A DNA stretch of 44,106 nt from DATBHZ01 sp036557185. GTDB taxonomy: Bacteria; Actinomycetota; Acidimicrobiia; IMCC26256; JAENVU01. Of the stretch, positions 22,839 to 31,558 are shown one piece after another. The notes beneath the pieces were generated by a model, which was given only the letters and a program-made list of their open reading frames with translations, ran no database searches and was not told the DNA's origin. The stretch is from NCBI GenBank assembly GCA_036557185.1, contig DATBHZ010000144.1, forward strand, positions 1 through 44,106. Reading direction: 5' to 3'. The position numbers were made by a program, and so were the translations under genes. Positions within the stretch are counted from its first letter, which is position 1; the number at the start of each line of letters is the position of its first letter.

Positions 22839-22936
22839 CTTCGCCTCCTCGGTGCCGGGTCGGTGCGAAGGTAGCGGGATTCCTGCCGGGAAGCGGGCTG
22901 ATGGTGGAATCTGCAACGCCGCGGAGGAGGTGCGCG

Positions 22937-23578
22937 ATGGCCTTGTCGAAGCTCCCCAGGATCGTACCCATGCAGTCGGCGCGCCCCGATCTCGCTGAGA
23001 TCGCACGTCCGATGCAGGAGCTCACCCGCGCCATCGCTACGGACCGCGACGCCTGGACGCCGGAGCGCGTCGCGCAGATGACCGCGCTGTTCGACTCGGC
23101 CGCCTCCGGCTGGCAGGAGCGCGACATGCCGGAGCGCCACGATGCGATCGCGGACGCACTCGCCCGAGGCGGCCCGTTCCCGCCCGGGTGGTGCATCGAA
23201 GTCGGCTCCGGAACCGGCAACTCGACGGGCGATCTACGACGCGCGTTCCACGACGTCGTCTCGTTGGACTTGTCGAGCGAGATGCTCCGGCTCGCGTCGC
23301 ACACAGGCCGTCAAGTGCAGTCGGACGCGTCAGCGCTTCCGATCCGCTCGCGCTCGGCGTCCGTCGTTGCGCTCGTCAACATGTTCCTGTTCCCCGGGGA
23401 GATCGCGCGCACGCTCGCCGATGACGGCGTGTTGCTGTGGGTGAGCACCAACGGCGACCAGACGCCCATCTATCTGCCCCCGGCAGACGTGCTGGACGCG
23501 TTGCCCGGCGCGTGGGATGGCACGACGGCGGAGGCCGGCTGGGGAACCTGGCTCACCGCACGCAGGCTCCGTACATAG
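22937..23578 (+). CDS. SAM-dependent methyltransferase
   Basis: A 213-residue methyltransferase with motif I I-E-V-G-S-G-T-G-N at 87-95, V-V-S-L-D-L-S-S-E-M-L at about 106-116 and S-D-A-S-A-L-P-I-R-S at 128-137. The C-terminal half is shorter than usual, with the substrate-binding part reduced to about 40 residues ending W-L-T-A-R-R-L. The first 80 residues form an unusual extra N-terminal helical region (W-T-P-E-R-V-A-Q-M-T-A-L-F-D-S). The ATG at 22937 has a strong GGAGGAGG at 6 bases. Its substrate is unknown. Followed closely by the PNPOx-like gene. Confidence 0.87.
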   Translation: MALSKLPRIVPMQSARPDLAEIARPMQELTRAIATDRDAWTPERVAQMTALFDSAASGWQERDMPERHDAIADALARGGPFPPGWCIEVGSGTGNSTGDLRRAFHDVVSLDLSSEMLRLASHTGRQVQSDASALPIRSRSASVVALVNMFLFPGEIARTLADDGVLLWVSTNGDQTPIYLPPADVLDALPGAWDGTTAEAGWGTWLTARRLRT

Positions 23579-23638
23579 TTCGCGCCCGACCGGGCACACT
23601 CAGAGCGTTCCCCCTTTCTCCGATCGGTTGGTGCGCAC

Positions 23639-24169
23639 ATGGAAGCCACGAACCTCGCTGACCTGTACAACTTGCCGTTGCTCGAGTGGTCGGAGATCGA
23701 AGGACGGCTCGAGCAAGGCGTGACCCAAGCGCCCGACACCGGCGGGCCGAACCGCCACACCTGCTGGCTGGCAACCGTCAACGCGGATGGGAGCCCACAC
23801 GTCACAGGTGTGGGCGCGCTGTGGCACGACGGCTCGTTCTGGTTCGAGTCCGGCAGGGGAACCCGCAAGGCGAAGAACCTCGCGCGGGACCCGCGGTGCA
23901 CCTTGAGCGTCGCCACCCAGCCGTTCGACCTCGTGGTCGAGGGGACCGCCGCTGAGGTGACCGACGCCACCGTCGTCGCCGAGATGGCAGCGCAGTATGT
24001 GGCCGCGGGGTGGCCCTGCCGGGTCGACGACAGCGGTCACGCGCTCACCGCGGACTACAGCGCACCGTCCGCCGGACCACCGCCGTGGTTCGTCTACCGG
24101 CTCACCGCTCGCTCCGCGATGGCACTGGGGACGGCCGAGCCCGGCGGCGCGACACGCTGGCGCTTCTGA
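23639..24169 (+). CDS. Pyridoxamine 5'-phosphate oxidase-like flavin protein
   Basis: A 176-residue split-beta-barrel protein of the PNPOx-like family, which holds FMN or the deazaflavin F420. H-T-C-W-L-A-T-V-N-A-D-G-S-P-H-V-T at 40-56 is the first barrel element, F-W-F-E-S-G-R-G-T-R-K-A-K-N-L-A at 67-82 the cofactor-phosphate region with R-K-A-x-N-L, and P-F-D-L-V-V-E-G-T-A-A-E-V at about 95-107 the following strands. The R-K-x-x-N-L pattern is usual in actinobacterial F420- or FMN-binding members. It ends where a hairpin meets the convergent SDR gene. The substrate is unknown; a reductase or oxidase role is expected from the fold. Confidence 0.87.
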   Translation: MEATNLADLYNLPLLEWSEIEGRLEQGVTQAPDTGGPNRHTCWLATVNADGSPHVTGVGALWHDGSFWFESGRGTRKAKNLARDPRCTLSVATQPFDLVVEGTAAEVTDATVVAEMAAQYVAAGWPCRVDDSGHALTADYSAPSAGPPPWFVYRLTARSAMALGTAEPGGATRWRF

Positions 24170-24175
24170 AGCGCC
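24159..24175. terminator. Possible bidirectional terminator
   Basis: GGCGCTT-CTG-AAGCGCC is a perfect 7-bp stem with a 3-base loop at the end of the PNPOx-like gene, holding its stop codon, 9 bases from the convergent SDR stop. No T-run, so low-to-moderate support. Confidence 0.4.
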
Positions 24176-24183
24176 GCGCCGCG

Positions 24184-24972
24184 TCAGCTCGCATCCGTCG
24201 AGGTCATTCCCTGGAGCATGCCACCGTCGATGAGCACGTCGACCCCCGAGACGAAGGACGCGCCGTCGGACAGCAGGTACGCGACGAGTGACGCGACCTC
24301 GGCGGGCTCGCCGCGGCGACCGAGGGGCGTCCGTCCGAGCATCTCCTTCATGATCGGTTGCAGCTCGAACTCCTGGCGTCCCATCGGCGTGTCGATCAGG
24401 CCGGGCGACACCGAATTGACGCGCCCGCCCTTGCCACCCCAGCGGACGGCTGCACGCGCCGCGGCTCGGATCACGCCGCGCTTGGCGACGGCGTACGCGA
24501 ACCCGCTGTCCGGAAAAGCGGTCGCCGCGCGATCCAGGAACTCCGGTGCGAGCGGGTCATCCATCATGGAGTCCTGCGTAGCATCGACGAACGGTGCGAT
24601 CTGGTAGGCAGACGAGGACGAGAAGCACACGGCGGCGGACCCGGGCACGACAACGTCCTCGAACGCGTCCAACATGAGCTGCGTACCGACGAGGTCCACC
24701 TCGAACACGCGACGGGCGTCCGCCATCGTGGGCGAGATGCCCGCCGCGTGAGCGAGCGACCGGAACTCCCCGAGCCGGCGAACGCGGGCGACCAGCGCGG
24801 CAACGGCGGACGGGTCGGACACATCACAGGTGACGCGGACCGCGCCTTCCACGTCGGGCGCGGTGAGGTCGACGGCCACCAGCACGTCGACCGCATCGCG
24901 CAGCCGCTCGGCGCAGGCCCGGCCCATCCCACTTGCAGCGCCGGTCACCACGCCGACGCTTCCGGACGTCAC
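24184..24972 (-). CDS. Short-chain dehydrogenase/reductase
   Basis: A 262-residue classical SDR. T-G-A-A-S-G-M-G at 10-17 binds the nucleotide, the catalytic set is Ser in F-S-S-S-S-A-Y at about 118-121, Tyr160 and Lys164 (Y-A-V-A-K). The N-N-A-G motif is replaced by H-A-A-G at about 75-78. The N-terminal V-A-V-D-L after strand two favours NAD(H) over NADP(H). An insertion at about 126-156 (D-A-T-Q-D-S-M-M-D-D-P-L-A-P-E-F-L-D) enlarges the substrate region and is typical of SDRs acting on hydroxysteroids and similar bulky alcohols. GTG start at 24972, 21 bases after the TetR stop, so they are co-transcribed. Confidence 0.92.
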   Translation of the reverse strand: MTSGSVGVVTGAASGMGRACAERLRDAVDVLVAVDLTAPDVEGAVRVTCDVSDPSAVAALVARVRRLGEFRSLAHAAGISPTMADARRVFEVDLVGTQLMLDAFEDVVVPGSAAVCFSSSSAYQIAPFVDATQDSMMDDPLAPEFLDRAATAFPDSGFAYAVAKRGVIRAAARAAVRWGGKGGRVNSVSPGLIDTPMGRQEFELQPIMKEMLGRTPLGRRGEPAEVASLVAYLLSDGASFVSGVDVLIDGGMLQGMTSTDAS

Positions 24973-24993
24973 GGCAGGATCATGGCGCGCGGT

Positions 24994-25674
24994 TCAGGCG
25001 CGGAGACCTCGAAGGCAGAACTCCCAGGTCTCTTCGGCGGTCAGCCGCAGTTGGGGATTCTGTGCCAGCCGGTTGCCGAACCAGCTGTACATGACCGTCT
25101 GCTGCACCAGCCCGGCGGCGCGACGCGTGTCCTCGACGTGGAGGAGCTTTGCGTCTACAGCGTCATCGATGAGCTCCCGAAGGAGGTGCGACAGAGGAGA
25201 CAGCGCGGCGCGCACGCGGTCCGCATGCCTCACCGCCAATTGCATCGAGAACTCGGAGATGGGCCGCCGAGTGTGCCGCCCGCGCTTGCGGGGGCGCTCC
25301 GCGGGATCGCACCACTCGTGGAGCCGGATTGCGTATGCGCGCAGCCGCTCGAGCGGCTCGGTCTGGGCGTCGACCACGGCGCGGATGTCGTCGCCGGCCT
25401 CGCGCACGGTCTCTTCGAACAGTGCCAGGACGAGCTCGTCCTTGCCGTCGAAGTAGTCGTAGAACCCTCGCAGCGATTGCTTCGACCGCTCGACCACTTC
25501 CTGGATCGTGAACTCCGTCGAGCCGTTCTCGTCGATCAGCGCGAACGCGGCGTCGAGGTACCGCTGCGCGCGCTGCTCCGCGCGACTGCGGGCGGCGCGC
25601 AAGCTCTTGGAGACCGCTCGCTCGCGCCAAACCGGCTCGGTCTTCGTCGGATCGGCGGCATCGACTTCCGCCAT
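24994..25674 (-). CDS. TetR family transcriptional regulator
   Basis: A 226-residue TetR regulator with a 30-residue charged extension before the DNA-binding domain. The helix-turn-helix covers about 36-80 and reads A-A-F-A-L-I-D-E-N-G then F-T-I-Q-E-V-V-E-R-S-K-Q-S-L-R-G-F-Y-D-Y-F-D-G-K-D-E-L. The ligand domain contains R-R-P-I-S-E-F-S-M-Q-L-A-V-R-H. It is the first gene of the TetR-SDR pair and diverges from the aldehyde-dehydrogenase operon across 210 bases, the classic layout of a repressor for a catabolic operon with CoA-ester or ketone inducers. The inducer is unknown. Confidence 0.92.
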   Translation of the reverse strand: MAEVDAADPTKTEPVWRERAVSKSLRAARSRAEQRAQRYLDAAFALIDENGSTEFTIQEVVERSKQSLRGFYDYFDGKDELVLALFEETVREAGDDIRAVVDAQTEPLERLRAYAIRLHEWCDPAERPRKRGRHTRRPISEFSMQLAVRHADRVRAALSPLSHLLRELIDDAVDAKLLHVEDTRRAAGLVQQTVMYSWFGNRLAQNPQLRLTAEETWEFCLRGLRA

Positions 25675-25884
25675 CGGCGGGTCCTTCTCTCACTCGGGCG
25701 TGGCGCTGATAGTAAACGCTCTCGGAGAAAATGGGTAATGGGAGTCCCACATGGGGCAAGCCCGGTTTCCGTTTGGTGGAAGCCCTGCTCACTGGTATGG
25801 TCCGCGCCGTATCGAGCGCTCCGGGGGTCGCGATGAGGTTCTCGGCGAGGACCGGAGAGCACGCAGGGTGAGGAGCGCACAGCG
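25675..25884. promoter_or_regulatory. Divergent promoter region of the catabolic locus
   Basis: The longest gap in the window, 210 bases between TetR and the dehydrogenase operon. It contains TGGGA-G-TCCCA at 25739-25749, a perfect odd palindrome, and GGGC-AA-GCCC about 14 bases further on. On the minus strand TACTAT (25709-25714) is a reasonable -10 box for the TetR gene. The A+T-rich patch at 25705-25740 marks the likely promoter. AGGAG at about 25871 serves the dehydrogenase start. Exact operator not fixed. Confidence 0.4.
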
Positions 25885-27360
25885 ATGACGGTCACAGGTC
25901 CCGAGTGCAGGCTCTACATCGGCGGCAAGCACGTCGAAGCGACGGGCGACGACGTCGCCACCGTCATCAACCCCGCGACCGAGGAGGTCGTGGCGGAGGT
26001 CCCGCAGGCATCGACGGCCGACGTCGACAGCGCTGTTGTCGCTGCACGCCAGGCCTTCGACGACGGCCCGTGGCCCCGCATGGCCCCGCGTGCGCGGTCC
26101 GACCTGCTGCTGCGCTTCACCGAGACGCTGGTCGCCCGCCGCTCCGACCTGGTCGACCTGATCATCACCGAAGCCGGGTCCGCGCGGCCGATCGCGCAGG
26201 CACTCCAGTTCGACACGCCCTTGCGGTACGCGACGTGGTTCGCCGAACGCGCGGCGAGCTTCCCCTACCTCGATCCGCTGCCGCCCAACATCGGACCGCG
26301 CGGGTTCGGCCAGGGCGTCATCCTCAAGGAGCCCATCGGAGTCGTCGCCGCGATCACCCCGTTCAACTTCCCGCTGTACCTCAACCTCGTGAAGGTGGTC
26401 CCGGCGCTCGCGATGGGGAACGCCGTCGTGCTGCGCCCGTCCCCGATGACGCCGCTCGAGGCGCTCGTGCTCGGCGACATCGCCGACGAGGTCGGGTTGC
26501 CGCAGGGCGTGCTCAACGTGGTCACGGGCGACATCGGGGCCAGCGAGCACCTCACGACACACCCCGGTGTCGACATGGTCAGCTTCACCGGTTCGGACAT
26601 CGTCGGGAAGCAGATCATGGGGCAGGCGGGTCAAGGCCTGAAGAAGGTGCTGCTCGAGCTCGGCGGGAAGTCTCCGAACATCGCGTTCGCCGGCGCCGAC
26701 CTCGACAAGTTCGCGGCGTCGGCTGCCGCCGGCTTCACGATCCACGCCGGACAAGGGTGCGCGTTGCCGACGCGCATCCTGGCGGATCGCTCGATCTACG
26801 ACGACGTGGTCGACCGCGTCGCAGCGACTCTCGCGAAGCTCAACGTCGGGGATCCGACGGATCCGAAGGTCATGATGGGACCGTTGATCCGGGAGTCACA
26901 GCGCGACCGGGTGGAGGGTTTCGTCGACGCGGGTGTCGCCGAGGGGGCGCGCGTCGCGTTCGGCGGGAGCCGGCCTGCCGGTCTGCCTCGCGGCTTTTTC
27001 TACGAGCCGACGTTGTTCGCCGACGTGCGCAGCGAGATGACGATCGCCCAGGAGGAGATCTTCGGGCCGGTGGCCGTCGCGATCCCGTTCGACGGCGAGG
27101 ACGACGGGATCAGGATCGCGAACGACACGCGCTACGGGCTCGCGGCATCGCTGTGGCACCCGAAGGCCACGCGCGCGTACGAGCTGGCGCAACGGGTGCG
27201 CGCCGGGACCGTGAGCATCAACGGTGGTGGCGGCGGGCCACACATGTGGGGTCCGTTCGGCGGCTACAAGCAATCGGGCATCGGCCGCGAGTTCGGCGAC
27301 TACGGGTTGCTCGAGTACACCCAGCTCAAGACGGTGTCCTGGTCGGCCGGCCGTCCATGA
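25885..27360 (+). CDS. Aldehyde dehydrogenase (NAD(P)-dependent)
   Basis: A 491-residue aldehyde dehydrogenase. The oxyanion Asn161 in T-P-F-N-F-P-L, F-T-G-S at 234-237, the general-base Glu258 in L-E-L-G-G-K-S and the nucleophile Cys292 in H-A-G-Q-G-C-A-L-P-T are all present, with the later E-E-I-F-G-P-V and S-G-I-G-R-E motifs. Length is standard. It would oxidise an aldehyde, semialdehyde or similar intermediate to the acid or CoA-ready acid. ATG at 25885 has AGGAG upstream. It is the first gene of the coupled operon and overlaps the acyl-CoA dehydrogenase by 4 bases. The G-Q-G-C active-site turn is usual for the betaine/aromatic aldehyde subgroup. Confidence 0.95.
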   Translation: MTVTGPECRLYIGGKHVEATGDDVATVINPATEEVVAEVPQASTADVDSAVVAARQAFDDGPWPRMAPRARSDLLLRFTETLVARRSDLVDLIITEAGSARPIAQALQFDTPLRYATWFAERAASFPYLDPLPPNIGPRGFGQGVILKEPIGVVAAITPFNFPLYLNLVKVVPALAMGNAVVLRPSPMTPLEALVLGDIADEVGLPQGVLNVVTGDIGASEHLTTHPGVDMVSFTGSDIVGKQIMGQAGQGLKKVLLELGGKSPNIAFAGADLDKFAASAAAGFTIHAGQGCALPTRILADRSIYDDVVDRVAATLAKLNVGDPTDPKVMMGPLIRESQRDRVEGFVDAGVAEGARVAFGGSRPAGLPRGFFYEPTLFADVRSEMTIAQEEIFGPVAVAIPFDGEDDGIRIANDTRYGLAASLWHPKATRAYELAQRVRAGTVSINGGGGGPHMWGPFGGYKQSGIGREFGDYGLLEYTQLKTVSWSAGRP

Positions 27361-28514
27361 CGCGTCCGCGGGAGTCGGCGGACCAGTTCCGCGCCGAGCT
27401 GCGCGCTTGGTGCGCAGAGCATCCGCCTCCGGCGATCGCGGTCGCGAGCTCGGAGGCGGAAGCCGAAGTGCTCCGCGAGTGGCAACGCACGCTGCACTCC
27501 GGGCACTGGGTCGGGATCCACTGGCCGGAGGAGCACGGCGGGCGCGGCGCGGCGCCGTCCGAGGTCGCGGTCTACAACGAGGAGCTGGCCCGCATCGGAG
27601 CGCCCCCACTCCTCGGGAGGGCGGGCGTGACGCTTGTCGGGCCGACGCTCATCGCGCACGGCACCCCGGAGCAGCGGACCAGGTGGTTGCCGCGCATCCT
27701 CTCGGGAGACGACGTCTGGTGCCAGCTCTTCAGCGAGCCGGACGCCGGAAGCGACCTGACGAGCCTGCGAACACGCGCGGTGCGAGAGGGCGACGCCTAT
27801 CGCGTCAGCGGGCAGAAGGTCTGGTCGTCGTACGCACGGTTCGCCGACCTCGGCATCGCGCTCGTCCGAACCAACGAGAGCGAGCGCGGGCATCGAGGGA
27901 TCTCGATGCTCGCCATCCCGATGCACGCCGACGGCGTAAGCGTCCTGCCACTTCGGCAGATGACCGGCGAGAGCGAGTTCTGCGAAGTGTTCCTCGACGA
28001 CGTGCTCGTACCCGCCGATCACCTCGTCGGCGCAGAGCACGAAGGCTGGGCAGTGGCGAACACGACCCTCGCGAACGAGCGCGGCGCGTCGTTCATCTGG
28101 CGCGAGCAGGTGCTCCAGGAGATGGCGACCGACCGACTGGTGGCCGCGTGCGCTCGGGAGCGGCGGTCAACGGACCCAGTGGTGCGCCAGCGTCTCGCTC
28201 GTTGCTGGATCGACACGCAGATCTTCCGCCTGCACAACTCCCGGACGCTCGAGAAGGTCGGGCGCGGTGACCCGATCGGCGCCGAGTCGAGCCTCGTGAA
28301 GCTCCACTGGGCGAATTCCAGTCAGCGGCTCTACGACGAGGCTGTCACGACACTCGGACCGGGCGCACTGCTGACGGAGCGCGACGAGCACGGCGATTGG
28401 GCGCACGACTTCCTCGCCACGCGCGCGAACTCGATCATGGGCGGGACGAACGAGATCCAGCGCACGATCATCGCCGAGCGGATGCTCGGCCTCCCGAGGG
28501 AGCCACGGTCATAG
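27357..28514 (+). CDS. Acyl-CoA dehydrogenase (FadE-type)
   Basis: A 385-residue flavin-dependent acyl-CoA dehydrogenase. The N-terminal helical domain contains W-P-E-E-H-G-G-R-G-A at about 54-63; F-S-E-P-D-A-G-S-D-L at about 123-132 and V-S-G-Q-K-V-W-S-S-Y-A at about 148-158 are family signatures of the FAD and substrate-binding middle domain; the C-terminus has I-M-G-G-T-N-E-I-Q-R-T-I-I-A-E-R-M-L-G. The usual Y-E-G-T catalytic Glu is Gly here, as is common in actinobacterial FadE enzymes of steroid and other cyclic substrates that use a different Glu or a paired subunit. ATGA overlaps with the dehydrogenase gene. It would introduce a double bond into a CoA ester. Confidence 0.93.
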   Translation: MTRPRESADQFRAELRAWCAEHPPPAIAVASSEAEAEVLREWQRTLHSGHWVGIHWPEEHGGRGAAPSEVAVYNEELARIGAPPLLGRAGVTLVGPTLIAHGTPEQRTRWLPRILSGDDVWCQLFSEPDAGSDLTSLRTRAVREGDAYRVSGQKVWSSYARFADLGIALVRTNESERGHRGISMLAIPMHADGVSVLPLRQMTGESEFCEVFLDDVLVPADHLVGAEHEGWAVANTTLANERGASFIWREQVLQEMATDRLVAACARERRSTDPVVRQRLARCWIDTQIFRLHNSRTLEKVGRGDPIGAESSLVKLHWANSSQRLYDEAVTTLGPGALLTERDEHGDWAHDFLATRANSIMGGTNEIQRTIIAERMLGLPREPRS

Positions 28515-28537
28515 CCCAGCAGCGCCGCCGCGCGGCC

Positions 28538-29758
28538 GTGATCGATCCCGAGGACCTCGTCGATCCGGCGCGCTACGCGCGGCGCGGCTATCCGCACGAG
28601 CTGTGGACACTGCTGCGTTCCGAGGCGCCGGTCGCGCGCTTCGAGCCGCCCGGCTTCGAGCCGTTCTGGGCCGTCACCAAGCACAGCCACATCCAGCAGG
28701 TTGCGACGCAGCCGGAGCTCTTCTCCAGCGCGCACGGCATCACGCTCGCTCGCACCGGGGCACCGACGATGCACCCGCCGGAGATGGTCGTGATGCTCGA
28801 CCCGCCGCGCCACGCCAAGTTCCGGCGCATTGCAAACGGCCGATTCACACCGCGAGCGGTGCGCGCGGAACGGGCATCGGTCGAGGAGATCGCCGTCGAC
28901 ATCCTCGACGAGGCCGCGACCGACGGGGCGCACGTCGAGCGCGACGTGGTCGAGGACATCGCGGCGCCGCTCCCGCTCGGCGTCATCGCCTGGATCCTCG
29001 GCGTGCCGCGCGACGACTGGGGCTTGCTCTACGAGTGGACGAACGCGGTCATCGGCAGCAACGACCCGGAGTTCCGCCGGCCCGGCGAGACCCCGGGCCG
29101 CACGATGCAGCGGGCACGCGGCGCGCTGCACACGTACTTCCAGGAGCTCATCGCACAGCGCCGTGCCGAGCCCGCAGGCGACCTCGTGAGCGAGCTGCTC
29201 GAGGGCAGGGTCGACGGCGCGCCCCTCACCGAGGAGCAGCTCGTGGCCTATTGCGAGCTGTTGGTCGAAGCGGGGAACGAGACCACACGGAACGCGATCA
29301 GCGGCGGGCTGCTCGCGTTCTGCGAGCACCCCGGGGAATGGGCGCGCCTGCAGGCCCAGCCGGAGCTGCTCACGGACGCGGTCGAGGAGATCCTCCGCTG
29401 GGTCAGCCCGATCAGCCACTTCACCCGCGTCGCCACAGCGGATTGTGAGCTTGCGGGTGTGCGCATCAGCGCGGGTGACCAGCTCGCGCTCTACTTCGCG
29501 TCGGCGAACCGCGACGAGGACGTGTTCGACGATCCGTTCTCGTTCCGCATCGACCGTCGCCCGAATCCGCATATGGCGTTCGGCTTCGGTGAGCACTTCT
29601 GCATGGGCGCGCACCTTGCACGCGTCGAGCTCGAGACCATCTTCCGCCATCTGTTGGAGCGGCTCGATCGGTTCGAGCAGTCCGGACCCGTGGAGCGCCT
29701 CAACTCCGCGGTCAACGGAAGCCTCAAACGTCTGCCGCTCCGCTACCGCATGCGGTAG
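28538..29758 (+). CDS. Cytochrome P450
   Basis: A 406-residue soluble P450. The I-helix A-G-N-E-T-T is at 245-250, the E-x-x-R Glu284 and Arg287 in E-E-I-L-R, and the haem-binding F-G-F-G-E-H-F-C-M-G with Cys355. The A-G-N-E-T-T-R-N I-helix and opening Y-P-H-E-L-W resemble CYP125/CYP142/CYP124-like monooxygenases that oxidise steroid or terpenoid side chains, a family-level resemblance only. GTG at 28538 is the chosen start; no ATG, GTG or TTG lies between it and the upstream stop, although an ATA overlaps that stop as ATAG. No clear ribosome site, so coupling to upstream translation is likely. Redox partners are not in the window. Confidence 0.93.
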   Translation: MIDPEDLVDPARYARRGYPHELWTLLRSEAPVARFEPPGFEPFWAVTKHSHIQQVATQPELFSSAHGITLARTGAPTMHPPEMVVMLDPPRHAKFRRIANGRFTPRAVRAERASVEEIAVDILDEAATDGAHVERDVVEDIAAPLPLGVIAWILGVPRDDWGLLYEWTNAVIGSNDPEFRRPGETPGRTMQRARGALHTYFQELIAQRRAEPAGDLVSELLEGRVDGAPLTEEQLVAYCELLVEAGNETTRNAISGGLLAFCEHPGEWARLQAQPELLTDAVEEILRWVSPISHFTRVATADCELAGVRISAGDQLALYFASANRDEDVFDDPFSFRIDRRPNPHMAFGFGEHFCMGAHLARVELETIFRHLLERLDRFEQSGPVERLNSAVNGSLKRLPLRYRMR

Positions 29759-29780
29759 GGACCTGGAATTCGGAGGGAAC

Positions 29781-30779
29781 ATGGAGTATCGACCGTTCGG
29801 ACGCACCGGTCTCGACGTCTCGGCCATCGGTTTCGGTTGCTGGGAGATCGGTGGCGGATACGGCGCGATCGAGGAAGCAGACTTCGAACGCGCGGTAGGG
29901 CGCGCGCTCGATCTGGGCGTCAACTGCTTCGACACCGCCGAGGGCTACGGCATGGGAGCCTCCGAGCAGGCGCTCGCTCGTGCGCTCGGCTCGCGCCGCG
30001 AAGAGGCCATCGTCGTGACGAAATTCGGCATGGCCTATCGCGACATGCCGAACATGCGCGACAGCAGCCCCGAGCGCGTCAAGTCCACCATCGACAAGAG
30101 CCTGTCGAACCTCGGCACGGACTACGTCGACGTGTTCCTCGTGCACTGGCCGGATCGCCTCACGCCGTTCGCGGAGACGATGGGCGCGCTCGACGAGCTC
30201 GTCGCCGCCGGCAAGGTGCGCTTCGTCGGTCTGTCGAACTTCAAGCGGGACGAGATCGCGGAGTGCATGAAGACGCGGCGCGTCGACGTGGTGCAGTACG
30301 GCTGGCACATGTTCGACCAACGCATGGCGCTCGACGTGTTCCCGTACTGCGAGGAGGAGGGCATCGGCGTCATGGCATACGGCTCGCTCGCCTTCGGGCT
30401 CCTCACCGGCACGTTCACCCCGGAGATGGACTTCGGCGGCGAGGATTGGCGAGCGCGCCAGGGCAAGATGGGATCGATCAAGCTCTTCGACGCGTTGTTC
30501 GGATCCGAGTCGTTCCCGAACAACATCAAGGCCGTCGAGGAGCTCAAAGCCGTCGCGGCGCGCCATGGTCGCAGCCTGCCGCAGCTCGCCCTCCGCTGGA
30601 CCACCTCGAACCCGGTGATCAGCACAGCGCTCGTGGGCTGCCGCAACGTCGCAGAGGTCGAGGACAACATGGGTGCGCTCGGTTGGACGCTCGACGACAG
30701 CACGCTCCGCGAGATCGACGAGATCTTCGAGCGCCACGGTGTTCGCACCACGCCCGACTACTGGATCGAGGACGAATGA
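29781..30779 (+). CDS. Aldo/keto reductase
   Basis: A 332-residue AKR barrel enzyme with the full catalytic set: Asp51 in F-D-T-A-E-G-Y, Tyr56, Lys81 in V-V-T-K-F-G and His122 in L-V-H-W-P-D. V-R-F-V-G-L-S-N-F at about 157-165 and L-P-Q-L-A-L-R-W-T at about 265-273 are usual. It should reduce a carbonyl with NADPH, or run the other way. CGGAGGG sits 8 bases before the ATG at 29781. The gene is 22 bases after the P450 and overlaps the next SDR by 4, so it belongs to the same catabolic unit. The substrate is unknown. Confidence 0.93.
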   Translation: MEYRPFGRTGLDVSAIGFGCWEIGGGYGAIEEADFERAVGRALDLGVNCFDTAEGYGMGASEQALARALGSRREEAIVVTKFGMAYRDMPNMRDSSPERVKSTIDKSLSNLGTDYVDVFLVHWPDRLTPFAETMGALDELVAAGKVRFVGLSNFKRDEIAECMKTRRVDVVQYGWHMFDQRMALDVFPYCEEEGIGVMAYGSLAFGLLTGTFTPEMDFGGEDWRARQGKMGSIKLFDALFGSESFPNNIKAVEELKAVAARHGRSLPQLALRWTTSNPVISTALVGCRNVAEVEDNMGALGWTLDDSTLREIDEIFERHGVRTTPDYWIEDE

Positions 30780-31558
30780 CGGGAGGCGGCCTCCTCGCCG
30801 GCAAGGTGGCGATCATCACCGGAGCCGCGACCGGCCTCGGGCGGGCGACCGCCGAGCGCTTCGTCGAGGAAGGCGCCCGCGTGGTCATCGCCGACATCGA
30901 CGAGGAGCGAGGTTCGGCGCTCGCGGCTGGCCTCGGCACTGACGCGGCGTTCCGTCACGCCGACGTCTCCGACGCGGACTCGGTACAACGTGCGGTCGAT
31001 TTCGCCGTGGAGCACTTCGGCGGCCTCGACGTGATGGTCAACAACGCGGGCATCGCCGAGCCGATCGGCCGGTTCCTCGATGCCAAGCTCGACGACTTCC
31101 CCCGGATGATGTCGGTGAACCTTCTCGGCGTGATGTTGGGCGCGCAACGAGCTGCCCGCTATATGCGTGACCACGGTGGCGGCTCGATCGTGAACAACTC
31201 GTCCATCGGAGGCATCAGCCCCGGCGGCGGTGTCATGACCTACCGCGCGGCGAAGGCTGCGGTGAACCACGTGAGCCGGTGCCTTGCCGTTGAGCTGGCG
31301 CCGTACGGCATCCGCGTCAACTGTGTCGCGCCCGGCCACATCGCCACCGACATGACGGCGTACGACATGGGGGCCGTGGTGCGCATGACACAGCCCCTGC
31401 AGCGCCTCGGCACGCCCGACGACTTCGCGAGCGCGGTGGCCTTCCTCGCCAGCGACCAATCTGCGCAGATCACGGGCGTCGTGCTGCCGATCGACGGCGG
31501 GACCACCGCAGGACCTCCGCCGCCGCGCCTGAAGGAGATCATGCGCGATGAGCGCTGA
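30776..31558 (+). CDS. Short-chain dehydrogenase/reductase
   Basis: A 260-residue classical SDR: T-G-A-A-T-G-L-G at 15-22, N-N-A-G at 89-92, catalytic Ser142 in N-N-S-S-I, Tyr156 and Lys160 in T-Y-R-A-A-K. The Asp at 40 after strand two (V-I-A-D-I-D) indicates NAD(H). C-terminal G-V-V-L-P-I-D-G-G-T is standard. It would oxidise a secondary alcohol made after hydroxylation or hydration, which fits the P450 and acyl-CoA dehydrogenase in the operon. ATGA overlaps with the AKR gene and its last 11 bases overlap the amidohydrolase start. Confidence 0.93.
   Translation: MTGGGLLAGKVAIITGAATGLGRATAERFVEEGARVVIADIDEERGSALAAGLGTDAAFRHADVSDADSVQRAVDFAVEHFGGLDVMVNNAGIAEPIGRFLDAKLDDFPRMMSVNLLGVMLGAQRAARYMRDHGGGSIVNNSSIGGISPGGGVMTYRAAKAAVNHVSRCLAVELAPYGIRVNCVAPGHIATDMTAYDMGAVVRMTQPLQRLGTPDDFASAVAFLASDQSAQITGVVLPIDGGTTAGPPPPRLKEIMRDER

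Noticed and set aside
25905..28514. 869-residue frame that could be read as a fusion
   Set aside because: Only its C-terminal part is the acyl-CoA dehydrogenase; the first part is a shadow of the aldehyde dehydrogenase. A start at 27357 with a 4-base overlap explains the gene.
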